DNA of 64,000 nt from Romanomermis culicivorax (Eukaryota; Nematoda; Enoplea; Mermithida; Mermithidae): the NCBI GenBank assembly GCA_963922205.1, contig CAWUHX010000083.1:1-64000 (forward strand), given 5' to 3'. The notes beneath the pieces are model-generated. The model was not told where the DNA came from and searched no databases. It saw nothing but the letters and a program-made list of their open reading frames with translations. Below, in pieces: positions 12,381 through 25,900 of this stretch (position 1 is its first letter; every line of letters starts with the position of its first letter). The position numbers and the translations under genes were made by a program.

Positions 12381-12908
12381 TTATGTCGAACAAAGCTTCG
12401 ACGACAACTCGCGTAGCTGCGTCGCCAACTCCTGATTGGACATCTCGGGAGCTCTTTCCTGCGGTTGGAATCGCTCTTGTTCCTGGGGAATCCTCTCTAA
12501 TCTTTGATCGATTTCGGGGTCCCTTTCTTCGAAATTTGGTCGAATTTCGGGCGTAACGACGTCCCTTTTTGGTCCTGCTAATTCGACCTTTGGCGGCGGT
12601 GACCTTTTGAAATTTTGCTGCGGCGGTCCATCGGCGTCTGGGTTCGGATTCGCCGGGCCTGCCTCCTGCGGATCGATGGCAATCGCTGGCGGTCGGTCAA
12701 TTGGTACGCCTGCATCTTGAGGCGTAAAATGCATTGCATTTTGTTGCAATGGTTGAACCCTCGCGGGAGTTTGATCTGGGATCACTGGGTCCGGAGCAGC
12801 ATGCCGTTGCTGATCTCTGTCTCCCAAATTGACTAGATTCCCAGCACTCGCCACTCTGGGTGGTGATCTACGTAAAGTATTACCTCTCGGTATCCTTTCG
12901 TTAGGCAT
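12381..12908 (-). pseudogene. Family A gag, N-terminal part
   Basis: This 175-residue frame starts at ATG 12906-12908 (MPNERIPRGN), 11 bases after the stop of a short upstream ORF. The same start and sequence are found in the second copy at 63633, supporting the start choice. The protein is Pro/Asn/Gln-rich and ends in a heptad-like segment. The frame stops at 12381, and neighbouring frames carry the continuation, so at least one indel lies between about 12,420 and 12,260. Confidence 0.75.
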
Positions 12909-12919
12909 TTTAAATCCTG

Positions 12920-13102
12920 CTAACTTTCTGTAGAAACCTGGAGGATTTTCTTTTCTCCTAGTCTGACTACGAAGTTCCGTGGTAAGGAGTTAAAAGTCAC
13001 CACTTGTTGTGCAGGTCTTTCCTTAAGAGGCGTAAGAAAAGATTGGGTCTGAACTGACCTGTTAGAACTGATACCTTGGCTAAGCCTCGGTGATCTGTGC
13101 AA
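12920..13102 (-). CDS. Short upstream ORF across the LTR/PBS junction of family A
   Basis: This 60-codon ORF stops just before gag ATG. It is present in both family A copies; the last 36 residues, from SFLTPLKER to LQVSTES, differ at two positions. Both differences in that stretch are nonsynonymous, so there is no sign of selection on the protein. It may be only a leader ORF affecting gag initiation. It contains the PBS. Confidence 0.3.
   Translation of the reverse strand: MHRSPRLSQGISSNRSVQTQSFLTPLKERPAQQVVTFNSLPRNFVVRLGEKKILQVSTES
12986..13002 (-). other. Primer-binding site of family A copy 1
   Basis: On the minus strand the LTR ends CAACA, then two bases, then TGGTGACTTTTAACTCC. A start with TGG complementary to the CCA end of a tRNA is what a PBS needs. 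The second copy has the same site with one change (63539-63555). The tRNA was not identified. Confidence 0.6.
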
Positions 13103-13621
13103 CAGTCCGGTTATCCCCAGACCTACAACAACAAAGATACACTTTGTTCTGAATACGGGGGCCTTACCAAAGACCTCCGCAGTCTCCTAGATGAGACAAG
13201 GAATCCCCTCAGGGATAAACTTACTTGGGTATAACCCGGAAGGGGTTTCCCAAAACTTACTTGATGTAAGCCGGCGCCTGGGCCTTTGGCCCTCGGCCTT
13301 CGTCGATCGCTAATAATATCTAAATAAACAAACGAATATATTAAACAATAAGTCCGACGAATTATGCAAAAAGAATGTGGGTATACCACAGTGAATAACT
13401 CAGTAAGAAAACAAGTTGCTGGGAAAATTGTATTTAGGGACGCCAGCAAATATGTCAAAAATATAATGAAAACGATATAAAGTGAAGAATGACTTTCACT
13501 ATCTTTCTTGGTCTTTTGGTGGCGCTCCATTCTATGCAAATGTCTGCGCCGCTGGTCGTCCCTGTCGTCGATTTGCATGTCGATTTCCCCACACGAATTG
13601 GCATCAACAGGGTGCCCAACA
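13005..13621 (-). repeat. 5' LTR of family A copy 1 (complete, 617 bp)
   Basis: It starts TGTTG at 13621 and ends CAACA at 13005 (minus strand), a perfect 5-bp inverted repeat. The limits are supported by the second copy (62923-63536) and by a diverged solo LTR at 22908-23453. It contains a conserved stem-loop (gtctc, six-base loop, gagac; about 13180-13196) and several GTAAG donor-like motifs in its 3' half. Confidence 0.88.
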
Positions 13622-13771
13622 GTCCCTCCCCCCTGGAAAATTCTTGCGGTGCATGTCTGACAGACACTATGTTTTTGTTCTAAAATTTTTTGATAATTCA
13701 GTCTTATTCTCGTTTCCCACTACCTTTTCTGAAATTCTTCTCTCTAAAAAGTTCAACGTTTAATCTTATAG

Positions 13772-13955
13772 GGACTATTTATCGTTCCTACGGGTCCTAT
13801 TACAGTTACCGGCAATCAAACTCCAAGAACTACTAATTTTGTAGCCAAGTGGACTGATGGTAATGGAAGCAGTTTCATATGGCGTACGAATTTCATGAAA
13901 AGCGAAGGAATGGTATCATGGACGAACAGTTCTTTGCAAATTGACCGTGCTGATG
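13772..13955 (+). CDS. LAMP: LAMP exon (domain 1, middle)
   Basis: The acceptor is ttatag at 13766-13771 after a pyrimidine-rich tract, the donor gtacgt at 13956. It is read in frame 0 (GLFIVPTGP to LQIDRAD) and ends in phase 1. It is the first visible exon; its upstream intron contains the whole family A element or borders it. Confidence 0.8.
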
Positions 13956-16900
13956 GTACGTTTCAATTCAGTTAATCATTTTATGTAGTGTTGAACATAA
14001 TGACTATCCAGTAATGTAGTCATTTTTCACACAGGTGTATAAAAAGTGCCATCTTCACGTATAATTTGTTCCCTTTATTTTTCAACTCGACTCGTCAACT
14101 ATATGTAGTATTTCGTATTTGATAATTTTTTGACCGATTTTTCTTTTTCTTGTAGGGACGTCAGTGAATTCAACGTGGGATTTCCATGAAACACTGGTCG
14201 AAAATTCGAGCTTTTCCTACGTCTGTTCAAATTTGAACATAATTAATGGTCAAAATGATGCAATTATGATGGAAAACGTTCGTCTGCAGCCTTTCGATTT
14301 ACAGAATGAAACGTTCGGGCAAGGTACACAAAAACTAAAAATTGTGACTGGTAGCGATTGCCTTCGCATTACACTCATCAAACTGGTTCATGATTCACAA
14401 TAGCTGATAAAGCTAACAATGTATTTTTTGTTGTTAGGGATGGGCCAGGTATCTGGATCTGGATATGCAAATATCTGGCTAAATTTTCAGATCCAGATCT
14501 GCTGACCCAAATTTTTTTGAATCCCGATGTGCTGCTGTCAAACATTAAGATCCGGTCATAATCAGATCTTTATTTATTTCAATTTGCATAAGCTTCCACA
14601 AAAATTTCAAGCCAGCAGCAATTTTTCAATGTATCACCTTTCAAACGATTTCTGGTAGAATCATAAATTTGACCAGTACCACTTAATAACTATCTAGAGT
14701 GGACACTCGTTGCTGGTGCAAACAAAATTTTTTTTATATCAATGACAGGTTCGGCAGTGAGGTTTGATTTAGGCACCATCAGGTCAATAGATCTTCTTGT
14801 AGTGAAATTCTTTTCATCTTCTTCAATTATATTTCGATTTCCTGTAAATTCTATGAATAAGTATATATAAAGAAGCAGCCAATACAAGAAATGCTTTTTT
14901 CGTTATATTTGTATTTTCTGGTTCAGTTTGATTTTCTTCATCATCACTGCTGCTTGCTATAAAATCATTAGACGAACCAATTCCATGCCAATTTTCAGTT
15001 TTTTCCCTCTTAGCAGGCGTTGGCATTATGATCTGGCCTTGATCATTGATATTATTACCTAACTAAAGTTTTCAATGTTTCCACTATATTTGACATCATT
15101 CCATATTTGTCGAAAAATTTGCCTTGTATCTAACAGACAGCCCCATCGAGAGGGTTATGAGGGGGTATTACCCCCATCTAAGGTCCTAAAAATTGATCAC
15201 TGGTTGCCTAATTTTGAGATAAAATAAAGTGTTCAGTAAACATTTAGCTACACTACCCCGAAAATTTTTAAATTTACCTTTGACCTTGGAGCCTCTGGTA
15301 TCTAGGATCAATAAGTAATTTCTCTATTAAAATTGAAAATATATTCTTAGATTGTATAATATTGTTTCCATTTCTCAATTACTTTATTCTTTCGAGATTT
15401 CCAGATTTGATATCAATGTTCGACTGTAAAGCTTCAACAAATGAAGCGATTACTCTACTGACCAAATTTTTCGGCATATTTTTGAGTCAGCATACAGTCT
15501 AAATGACACAGCTGCATTTGCAAAACTTGAGCTCAACTGAAAGATTTCCATTTAAAAGGATTGAATGTAATAACAAAAATATGTATGAAAAAATTAGCAC
15601 ACCTTATCAGTAGCATTCTGAAAGGACAGCAATTCAGAAACAATTTTTTCAAGAATGGATGTTGGAATAGTCCATTCTGTAATATCTTCTTCAGCTGCAA
15701 AGAGCACCAATGATTGTTTCAGTTTTAGATTTCTTAAAAGCATGGCCAGAGTTGAATTCCACAATATGGGGACTTCCTAAAAGCAAGGTATTCTGCGTTC
15801 CTGTGAAATAAATAATATTCCTATTCCTCATCTGCTAACTTGAATAAGTCACAAAGATGTTTGATTAGGCTTCAGTTCAGACATGTCTGGGTTTCTGCTA
15901 ATTTTTTCCTAGCATTATCTGAACAATGAAAATGTCCAACAATTTGTCGACAGGTCTAAGTGGTATTCTTTACCAACTGCTAGGTATCCAATGCTGCAAA
16001 AGTGCTAATTGAAATGAAAATCATTTTTATGGCAAGTTTATTGTGACTTACCTCGAGTGACTATCAAGTTCATTTGATTAGCTGCACAACTGATATCTTT
16101 TAACTTGGAATCATTTAGAGCTTTTAAGATATTAGAGCCAGAATCACAGACTATTATGTGTACCTAAATTAGAAGTTTGAATTAAATTTCATCAAAAAGT
16201 CCAATAAGACATGATTTATTTTGTTTATATTCTATTTGTTCAACACTTCGTCAAAAATTTGGGATAAATGTGCACCACTGTGGCGTTCTGAACTAAAAAG
16301 GCTGTGGGTGCAATAGATACTTTTCCTTTCATAGGCAGCTGTTATCAAGTAGGCTGTCAGACCAAATACAAATAGAACAGATGCATTCAAAAAAATCCAA
16401 CATTTTACACTCTGAAACAACCTGAAAACAGCTTCTACTTGATTTGACCATATATTAGTTGTAAATGAAATATGATTATCATTTCCTTGATTTTCTCTTC
16501 AATTTTTGTTTGAAGTTTGCTGTGATATGCAAACAAAGTCCTTTTGTAAAATTTGCGCTTTTTCAATTCATATTCAGGAATCTAAATATGAAAACATTTG
16601 TCCATATTCTAAATGTCTACTCACACATTTTTATTAACCTCTGTCATTAAATCTTGAAATCCAGTTGATTCCACAAATTTGAAATGCAAATCGCAAATCA
16701 CCAGCATTCATGCCATTTTGAAGTCGAGATGAACTGATTTTAGATCATTTTAGGGCAATTTTTTTTTGCAAAAAAGCATGTTATATTCATTTGTTATTGA
16801 ATTGGCTGATTTAATTTTACTTTCTGCATGGGTAGCAATTGTCCAAAGATGTTTATGATTTGAGCTCATGCTTTAATTTGATTTCTGGATCACTAGGGCC

Positions 16901-19900
16901 ATTTTTCTGACTATCTTTGAAGAAAAATAAAGGAATTAATTTTTTAAAATAGATATTGACAATTTTTTCTTGAATTACTTTTCTTTCATTATCTTCTTTT
17001 ACTTTAGCCGCAAACTGCTTATATATTGCCAGGTGTTTCCTCTCCAAATGTTTTCTCTGACGTCCAGTATCACAGCCTTTTCTGGATAGTTGTATCCCCC
17101 ATTCATTGCACTTTGCTTTTTCTTCATCATCTCGGGACACTGTGAAGTAATCCCGCACTGTGTTAGTGAGAGAAGAACTTGAATCCATAGATTCTGAAAA
17201 AAATAGTTCCTATTTCTATTCATTTCTTTTTTGATGAAACCAAAATTAATCTAAACATGAATATAATTTAATGAATGAAAATTAGTACACGTGAACTATT
17301 TCAATAAAGAAACACCTCAACCATCAGTAATTCATGGATACTAAAAAATATAAATTCATACAACTTAGTTTCATTTTAATTAGACATAATGTACATAGTT
17401 ATTAATGAGCATGCTATCATACATTATCTCCGTCCAGTCGGATCTGTCACTCGAGGTCGGGATCCGGATCCACTGAACCAAATTTTTTTGGACCCGGACA
17501 GGCTTAACCAATTTTTTTTATATCTGAGTCATTATATTTATAAAAGTATATCCGGCTCATCCCTAGTGTCAAGATACATGTAGACAGGCCTGTAGGCAGC
17601 TGGGTTGAGGAGCGATGTCCCCCGAAATGTTTCAAGTCTTAAAAAAGCCAAAGGGGACCTTTGATTTTTTTTCTTCAAGAAAAAGTCAAATCAGAAATGC
17701 CAATTTTATAGTGAATTAAGTGGAAAAAATGTGTGCACCGTCCCACCCCCAAAAAAAAATTCCTGGCTACAGGACTGTATATAGATGCTGTTTTTTAGGG
17801 ACATATCCATTAGCACAGCCATTAATTCTCCCCACTTTGTATTAACTTTTCTTAGTGTGACCAAAAATTTTCATCAGCGCAGGCCCAACTTTATTTACTG
17901 AAAAACGGTTTATGCACATGTCATCAAGAGAAGTGTCATAGCAACCATACATGTAACGGAGCCCCGAGGCCTGGGGAGGGGGGGGGGTTGGGCAACTTTT
18001 TTGGGGCTGGAGGTCAGTAATTCCCAAAATTTTGGGGGGAGGGGTCTCTCAAAGGAAAAAAAATTTGATTCTTTCACGAAAAAAGTCCGAAAAATAGTTC
18101 AAAAAATAGTAATTTTTCCTACAAAGACCGAAAAAAATGTATCCATGGCGCGGAGCGCCAAGAAAATTCAAAGTTTTTACCATTTTTCGTTCAAAAATTG
18201 ACATTTTACAGTATTTCTCCGACCAAAAGTATGGGGGTTCCTACGGCTACCATATGGCTAGTCCTTGGATTGGAAAATCCTGGAGGGGGCGGTCGCCCAA
18301 TGGCTAGCCATATGGTCGATGATTTCTAGGGGGGGTTCCCATAGCACTTCCCCCCAATTACATGTATGATAGCAACCCTTTAAGGAATTTTCGGCCATAT
18401 GGGGATCCATCAGAATTTCCAATCACATGGCTAACTTTGGGTTAGCCATAGGAACCATACATGTAATTGAAAGGGGGAGTGCTATGGAACCCCCCCCCCC
18501 CCCCAGAAATCGTCGACCATATGGCTAGCCATTGGGCGACCGCCCCCCCCAGGATTTTCCAATCCTATGGCTAGCCATATGGTAGCCGTAGGAACCCTCA
18601 TACTTTTAGTCGGAAAAATGTCCCTTTTTTCAAGAAAAATGTTAATTTTTGAACAAAAAATTGTCAAAAACGTCAATTTTCTCGGCGGTTCGCGCCCTAA
18701 GTGCATTTTTTATCATTTTTTAGACAAGAATTACTACTTTTTCAACCGTTTTTTGGACTTTTTTCATGAAAAAATCGAATTTTTTTCTCTTCAGAGACTC
18801 CTCCCCCCAAAATTTTGAGAATTACTGACCCCCGGCCCGAAAAAAGTGCTCCAACCCCCCCCCCCCTCCAGACCTCGGAGCTCCGTTACATGTATGATAG
18901 GAACCCCATCTTTCTGGACGAAAAACACTCAGAAATGTCTATTTTTGTGGAAAATGGTCATGTTTTGAACAAGCAAACTCGAAAATAGCAATTTTTTGAT
19001 GCTTCGCACCATAAATAAATTTTTAATGGTTTGTTAGACAACATCTATTATTTTGGGAACATTTTTCTTTCTTTTTAGGCTAAAAATTCAAAATTTTTTT
19101 CAATGAACCGCCTAAAGTTTTAGACAATCAATGACTCCACAGTCCACCCATAAAACACTGTTCTCCACTGCAGATCTCGGGGCTCTCTTACATGTATGAT
19201 CAAATATATTGTATAAACTTCCCGAACTGTGGCTGTCTCTAAGGCTTCACGATCACACCTGACTTTAGAATGTGAACTCCATTTTGGAATTTGATTTGAT
19301 CTGCTATTTCATTACCCAAGTCATTGAATCCAAATATCTTTATTTCTTTGTGGAATGTCATATACAGTGGAATAAATGTGATGGAGAACATGAACAATCC
19401 TTTGTAGATTCTCTTTGCGCCAAAGACAGGACTACTACTGTTGCTCCTACAACTCCATCGACACCAAAACCAAAGCCTGTGATTGGAAATTGGACCGTTA
19501 CGCAAAACGATTTTTCTTGTATTCGACTAATTGCTGATTTACGTCTCAAATTGGCCTATAAGACCGCTGATGTACGTAATGTTATTTTCTGTAACCTGTA
19601 TGAAGACATCAACAGTCTCTGTAATTATGATAAGGTATCACAGTCACCGTTTTTTAGTCATCAACATTTCATACGGGGTGTCAGTAAGTGCACTATCGAT
19701 ACAGTCATTTTTTCATTTTGATAATGCTTCTGTGCTTGAATCCTCTTCTGTTTTGTGAAAAGGAAATGAATGTTGTAATGCTTTTAGAATCTGAAAATCA
19801 TGAACTCTAAGAATTTACTTGATAACAAATAAATAGCTCAGGAATAATTGGAAAATTTATCAAAATCACGCTAAAGACTATTGGTGCATCAGCATCAAAT

Positions 19901-22900
19901 TTTTATTAGCCTTTTTTACTTTTTTCAGTTTACTGTATTTTCAGCTTCAAAAGTCAGTGCCTGATCATTGTAACTAAGGATGTCCCAGGCGCCGGCACCA
20001 GCAATTGGCACCATGCTATCTGGTAGGGATGCAACGGGTACCCGAACCCGAATATCGGGTACCCGAGCTATTTTCAGCTACCCGAACCCGAATAAAAGGC
20101 TTCTCAGATACCCGAACCGAACCCGAATAGTTTTGACACCTTTTTCGGGTTTTATTCGGGTTTATAGGAGACTTTAGAGCACCTATATTCCGGAAAATCA
20201 GTGCATCAACAACAATATTTACTTATCAATATTTGTAATTGCATTTTACCAAATTAATTTTAACAAATAATAATTTTTCAGCAGTTTCACCCTTCATTCT
20301 GTTTCGACTTGGTTCATAAATTAGACATGCATGGCTATACAATCTTTCTGAGTGCAATGATGCGGATGGTGATGCCAAATATCTTCTTACAACATGCACC
20401 AAAATGGGAAAGTTTTTTTATTTTATGGCCACCAATCCAAAGGGTCTTCATGAATCTCAAATCGTTTCTTCTTTTTGTAATTTTCAATTTCCTGAAAGAT
20501 CTATATTGAAGTATATATGATTGAGGAAGCATGTTCAAGATTACCATATTAAGCATAAGTGTATTGGCTTGTTGAGTATTTTCTTCTGAACTGCTATATG
20601 ATTCATGAGCAATGTCTTCCATACTCAAGCCTGCCGAAGTTGTAGATGGTTTTGTTTTGTTTCATTTCTTCATTGGCTGAGGTTCTATATCTATTGCCCT
20701 TTGTTCAATGTATTTTTCAACGAGACTGGCCACCAGTCTTACCATTGAATTTTTGGTAAAAAACCTATTCTTGTAACATGGATCAAGGTATGTTGCGATG
20801 TGACAATGTGCATTCTGAAATGTCATTGCTCCTTTAAACTTGTGCTCTACTTTCTACTGCAATTTTTTCTTACTCATCCTGTTTTACACTCCCAAATTGT
20901 TTCTCGATACCTTCAAAAATCGTGTCAACAAAAGTACTGATACTTTATTATATGAGAAGCATTGACACAATGAACATAACCCATGTACAAGTATGCATAC
21001 TGCAATGCAGTAATACAAAAAAATTAACCTATGTTTATTGAATTACCCGAACCCGAGTAATTTTAGAATCAATACCCGAACCCGAATAAATCAAATAGGA
21101 CTACCCGAACCCGAATAAATCGAAATTCACTACCCGTTGCATCCCTACTATCTGGCATTGGCAATTACCTTGAATATTATATACATGTTGATGAGCATAA
21201 TACATACTTAGATACAAAAAATACAATGATGTTTAAATTAATTTATCTCCATGATTCTTAATCAACTTTTATAGTCCTCAAATTTTTTGACAAATACACT
21301 AACATTTCAAGTCTTTCCGGCATTAATCTTGTCCTAATATTGGAGCAAATAATGCCACTTGTGCTGAATAAACGTTTGCTGAATGCACTTGTTGGTGGGT
21401 CACATAAAAATCATCATGTGAGGTTTGCAAGCAAGCAATTATCATTCTTCTTGATTTTCCAATAGCCCATTGGATTTTCAATTTTTGTTGTTTTGTCATT
21501 TGAAGCTGTAAAATGCAAACAAAGAAATTTAATTGGTTTTTCCTCATTTATTACTTAAATATTTTTGTAATTCAAGTTCCGCATTTATTTTGTTCGATGT
21601 TTCATCATCAGACTCCCGGCAAATTTCCTGAGAATTGAAGAAATTCATGAAAGATGTAAAAATTAGAAATTAACATTCTTCTAGTTTACCTCTACAATTT
21701 TATCAAAATCGGACAATTTATGTATCTTCTTTCATTTTGTTGGCAGTTCGCTGACTATTTCCTGATTTTCATCTTCTGTGTCAGCAGACATGGCCAACAT
21801 ATAGTCAATAGCTAAACACTTTATTTGATTCTTCTGTTTATCATTGAAGAAACAGATCTTGTATCCAGGATGGAGCAAAGTTGACATGCAACAAAAATTG
21901 TTATCTAATTGTAAGGTGATCCATTCATGAAGCTAATCCTGTGATGACATAAACAACAATGAGTAAACTTGTATGCCGAAGAAAATCCTAGTTACAAGTA
22001 AAATATGATTTTACCTTGCAACATTTGTTGCTTTGACAAAATCAAGATGCTATTACTGATCGGTTTTTCTAAAAGATGTTTCAAAGTTGCAACAAAATGA
22101 ATCATTTGAGAAACATAAGTGGATTTCAGGCATTAAGTTTCCGGTTGCAGATTCAAAGGGTTCAGATATTTACACGAGGTTGGCAACTAAGGTCCACTGG
22201 TTGTCCCACAGCAAAAGCTTTTTGTCACCTTGAAGTGCGGCCATTATGGGAAAATTTTGTTCGATTTAACAGTCTAACATATAATACCGCGTATTCCAGC
22301 GAGTTGGTTCAGCTTGCAATAAGTGATGTCGTTTATTTTGGTAAAAGCACTTCTTGAAACTTCTTTAAATTTTCTCTTGCCTTTAGCGAATGTTTGAAGT
22401 GGCCAACTAATTTTTGAACTGCTGCTAACAATTACCTAAAAAATAGCATCATAAAATATTTGAAAAACATTGATTGAGACTACATGTAATTGGGGGCAGT
22501 TCTATAGGAACCCCCTAGAAATTGCCGGCCTTATGGCTAGCCATTTGACGACCCCCCAGGATTCTCCAATCCTATGGCTAGCCATATGATAGTCATAGGG
22601 ACCCCCATATTTGGTTGGAAATATATTGAAAATGTCAATTTTTGAACAAAAAATGGTCAAAAATGTAAATTTTCTGGGCACCCAACGCCATAAATACACT
22701 TTTTACTGTTATGTTAGACAAAAATTCCCATTTTTTGAACCATTTTTCAGACTTTTTTTGGTGAAAAAATCAAATTTTTTCCTTCAGAGACCCCTCCACC
22801 TAAAATATCAAGAATCACTGACCCCTGGTCCCAAAAAAGTTGCGTGACTATCCCAGACTTCAGGACCCCATTACATGTATGATTTAAACACCAGATTTTG

Positions 22901-25900
22901 AAGCAATTGTTGTGCAGGTCTTTCCTTAGAAGTAAAGAAAAATGGTTGTTCAGATATAGTGCAACAGTTCTCACACAGACCTGGAAACAACAACCACTAA
23001 TACTAACTAACGGGCCCTCACAGAGTAGACCTCGAAGACTCCTAGAGGAAAATGCATACCCATTAGAACAAATGATATAGAAGAGTCACTCTAGAGGTCT
23101 GTCTTCTGTGTGATGTCTGCAAGAGACGACGCCTGGGCCTAAAGCCCTTCGTATACCTACAGTATGCCGATGCAATATGTAAATAAATATAGTACACAAA
23201 TAATAATGTTAAGAATGTGGACAGACCACTAAAATTATTATGCCAAACAGACACTGGGATAAAGTTTATTCATGGGTGCTGGCATAAACTACCAAAATAT
23301 AACTAAAAAATGAAATATTAATTTTCATGATAATTTTTTTTCTTTCTTTGACGCTCCGTGTCTATGTAAATTTGTCTACGCCACTAGTCACCCATCGTTG
23401 ATTTGCATATCGACTTCCCGATTGCAGAATGGGCAGCAATAGGGTGCCAACATAATTTTGATGCATTTTTTAGAGATAAATTAAATTACCAATAACACTA
23501 TCCAATTTGCCCAAACCGTCATTGTTAACTACATTTTGGATTATATGTGCCAAGCAATGTAGGCTTGGTAAGTCAAAAATTCAAAATCCAGCCGCCATAT
23601 TCAAACTTCTATCTCGTAAAATCATTTGTGTTTTTTCGAAGACACTGTTCTCTTGCAGCATTTTGGACTTTTTCGGGCCAACATTTTCCCTAGTATGTCC
23701 ATCTAAACAAAAATGATGAATCAAAAATAATTTATATTTAAAGTGAAAGAGAACACAAAAGATTGAGTGACATTCATCACCTGGAAAATACGAAAAGCAC
23801 AAAATAAGTTCTTCTCGTTTGAAGTCTTCATTTATGTAATGGCAAGTAAGGCTACAATAACTTTCCAAAGTGACCGGAAGACCAAATACCACATGTGAAT
23901 GCTAAATATTTATGTTCTTCCAAAAAAGAAACAATTTTTGTGCAAATTATTTTGTGCAGGGATAGAATTACAATTTCCCAAAAATAGTGACGTTTAGGAC
24001 TTTTAAATTTTGGTGCAATGTGTTTCATAAGCTCTAAAAAACCTTCATCTTCTACAATAGAAATCAGCTGTTGATCTAAGCAAATAAACCGTGTAATTTT
24101 CCGAATTAAAGCTTGGGAACTTTCATGGTCGATGTTCCAAGCTTTTATAAAACTAGCTTTTAAAGTCATTTGATTCGTATTATTTGTATCATTTTTCACT
24201 GCGTGAAGTTCATTTTTCATTTTTTCTGCGGATTTCTGCTCGCCTAAATATTTCCCATTAATCGGTGGATGGGTCGCCAAGTGTTTTTTCAGGCTGCTGT
24301 CCCCGAACCCATGTTTATCTTGACCACCAGCCTTTTGTTCGTCAGTCGTCGAAATGGTAAAAAAATTATATATAACAGCAAAATGATTAAAAGTCGTTAT
24401 TCTTCAAAATTTATGTATAATTTGACTAAATTAAAGAATGAAATCTGCAAAAAAACAGAAAAATAAATATTGTACATACGGTCCAGAACATATTTATGAA
24501 TAGATTATGTTAATAGCAAATATTGAAGGACACAAGATTCATAATAAATAGGTCAAAAAACATGTATGATTGGCACCGGCACTGGCACAAGTTCTTAGGC
24601 ACCAGCAAAAAAGGTGGCGCCGGGATGTCCCTGATTGTAACCTGCAAAAACTGACACAAAAAGTTTTGGCAAAGCCGCCAAAACTTTTGTACTGCAAGAA
24701 ACGTACGCTAGCATTCATTAAAACATCGATCGTGCTTTTCGAACAAATATCTTTGGTTTTGGGGGAAATTAATAAAAATATTTGGTCAAAAATTCGAATA
24801 TTTTGGTAATTTAGAAAAAGCCTCCATGTCTTGTCTACTCTGTCAGCCAAAAAATCTTTCTATAATGCGTTTTTATATTCTGCTTTTTACTTCTCTTACA
24901 AGGGTGGCAATTCTACTGTTGTTGTGCAAATACCACCGAACGCGGAAGTCGTGAAATCGACGAGTACTTGTGGCTATAATGTCATCACGGCAACTTCTGA
25001 AAGCGACGAACAAGTTATACAATTGAAATTTAAAATTCAATCGAGCGACTGGTTCTTGACGCTGAATTTTACGAATAATTCTATTTTGGCGCACATACCG
25101 ATCGATCAGTATCCATCCCTGGCTTACTATGCTCGACTGGATTACGTCGCAGACGCATGGACTTTCGTGAATGTCTCAAAACCCAACGAAAGTGAGTTTC
25201 TACAACGCTTATGTAGATAAAAGAAATTAGGCTACGTTTCTCATGTAAGTTGGGTATGTTTTTCATATCCATTTGATTATTTTGGATGAATCTTACACCC
25301 ACGGAATATTGACTTGTAAAGAGTGAATTTGCGCGCCACTAAGATATTTTTAAGATACAGACAGGGCCGTTGTCTTTTATATTTTAGAAATAACGTTGCA
25401 AAATTTGGTCAACAAAACTAGTGGCGAAGGTGCTTTATCCCTGTTCAAATCGGATACGACCCATTTCTATCGCTGCAATGGCGAAGAAAAGACGCCGGTG
25501 GTGGAAGGTTTCGAAATATGGACCAAAAGTTTACGCGTCGAAGCTTTTCTCAATAATAGCACCACTTTGATGAAAGGTATAAAATATATTCATGTTAGAA
25601 TAGGCGTCTGCGTACTTTACCGCGTAATTAGTTATTTTTATCGATAGAACTGCTGATTGCATTTCTGACTGACACATCCAAAGGAATACATTTTTGGTTT
25701 CGGACCAGAACACTGTTCTTGGCATGTATGGTTTTTTTTACAGCCGATCAAGTATTGTATAGTTTCGATTGATTTGAAATAATTTTCACGCGGTGGGTGG
25801 TCTTGAACTTTTAAACAGACTTGACAGAAATCAATTTAAGTTACGGGTTCCGATGTCTTTAAGTTAGAATAGTGTTCACACCAGTTTTATAGTTTATATA

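Larger units (their letters stand above)
1..13621 (-). mobile_element. Giant LTR retrotransposon, family A, copy 1 (3' end cut by window edge)
   Basis: The element reads on the minus strand from 13621 down past position 1. Bases 1-186 repeat the outer part of 13438-13621 nearly exactly, so they are the two LTRs of one element. Between them lie gag, protease, an RT fragment, RNase H, integrase and an extra 1477-residue ORF. The internal region is 12.8 kb even though the RT core is missing, which is very long for a Ty3/gypsy-type element. The flank after the 5' LTR is gtccc (13622-13626); the other target-site copy lies outside the window. Gag and pol are broken in several places, so this copy is not autonomous. 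A second copy starts at 62923. Confidence 0.9.
19975..24633 (-). mobile_element. hAT-type transposon with TSD ATTGTAAC, hosting three later insertions
   Basis: A perfect 8-bp duplication ATTGTAAC lies at 19967-19974 and 24634-24641. The ends are taaggatgtcccaggcgcc and ggcgccgggatgtccctg, giving an imperfect inverted repeat. Minus-strand transposase fragments of the ZBED/hAT type lie at 23852-24280 (N-terminal part) and about 21260-21400 (C-terminal dimerisation part). Inside it sit a smaller hAT (20024-21147), a MITE (22480-22881) and a solo LTR (22908-23453). Confidence 0.8.

Noticed and set aside
12110..12556. 148-codon plus-strand ORF
   Set aside because: Antisense shadow of family A gag.
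13123..13578. 151-codon ORF inside the family A LTR (and its counterpart 63136-63417)
   Set aside because: It is open in both LTR copies, but it lies over LTR regulatory sequence and has no start in a sensible context; most likely chance.
22480..22881. TSD for this MITE copy
   Set aside because: The flanks do not match; the left terminal bases are mutated.
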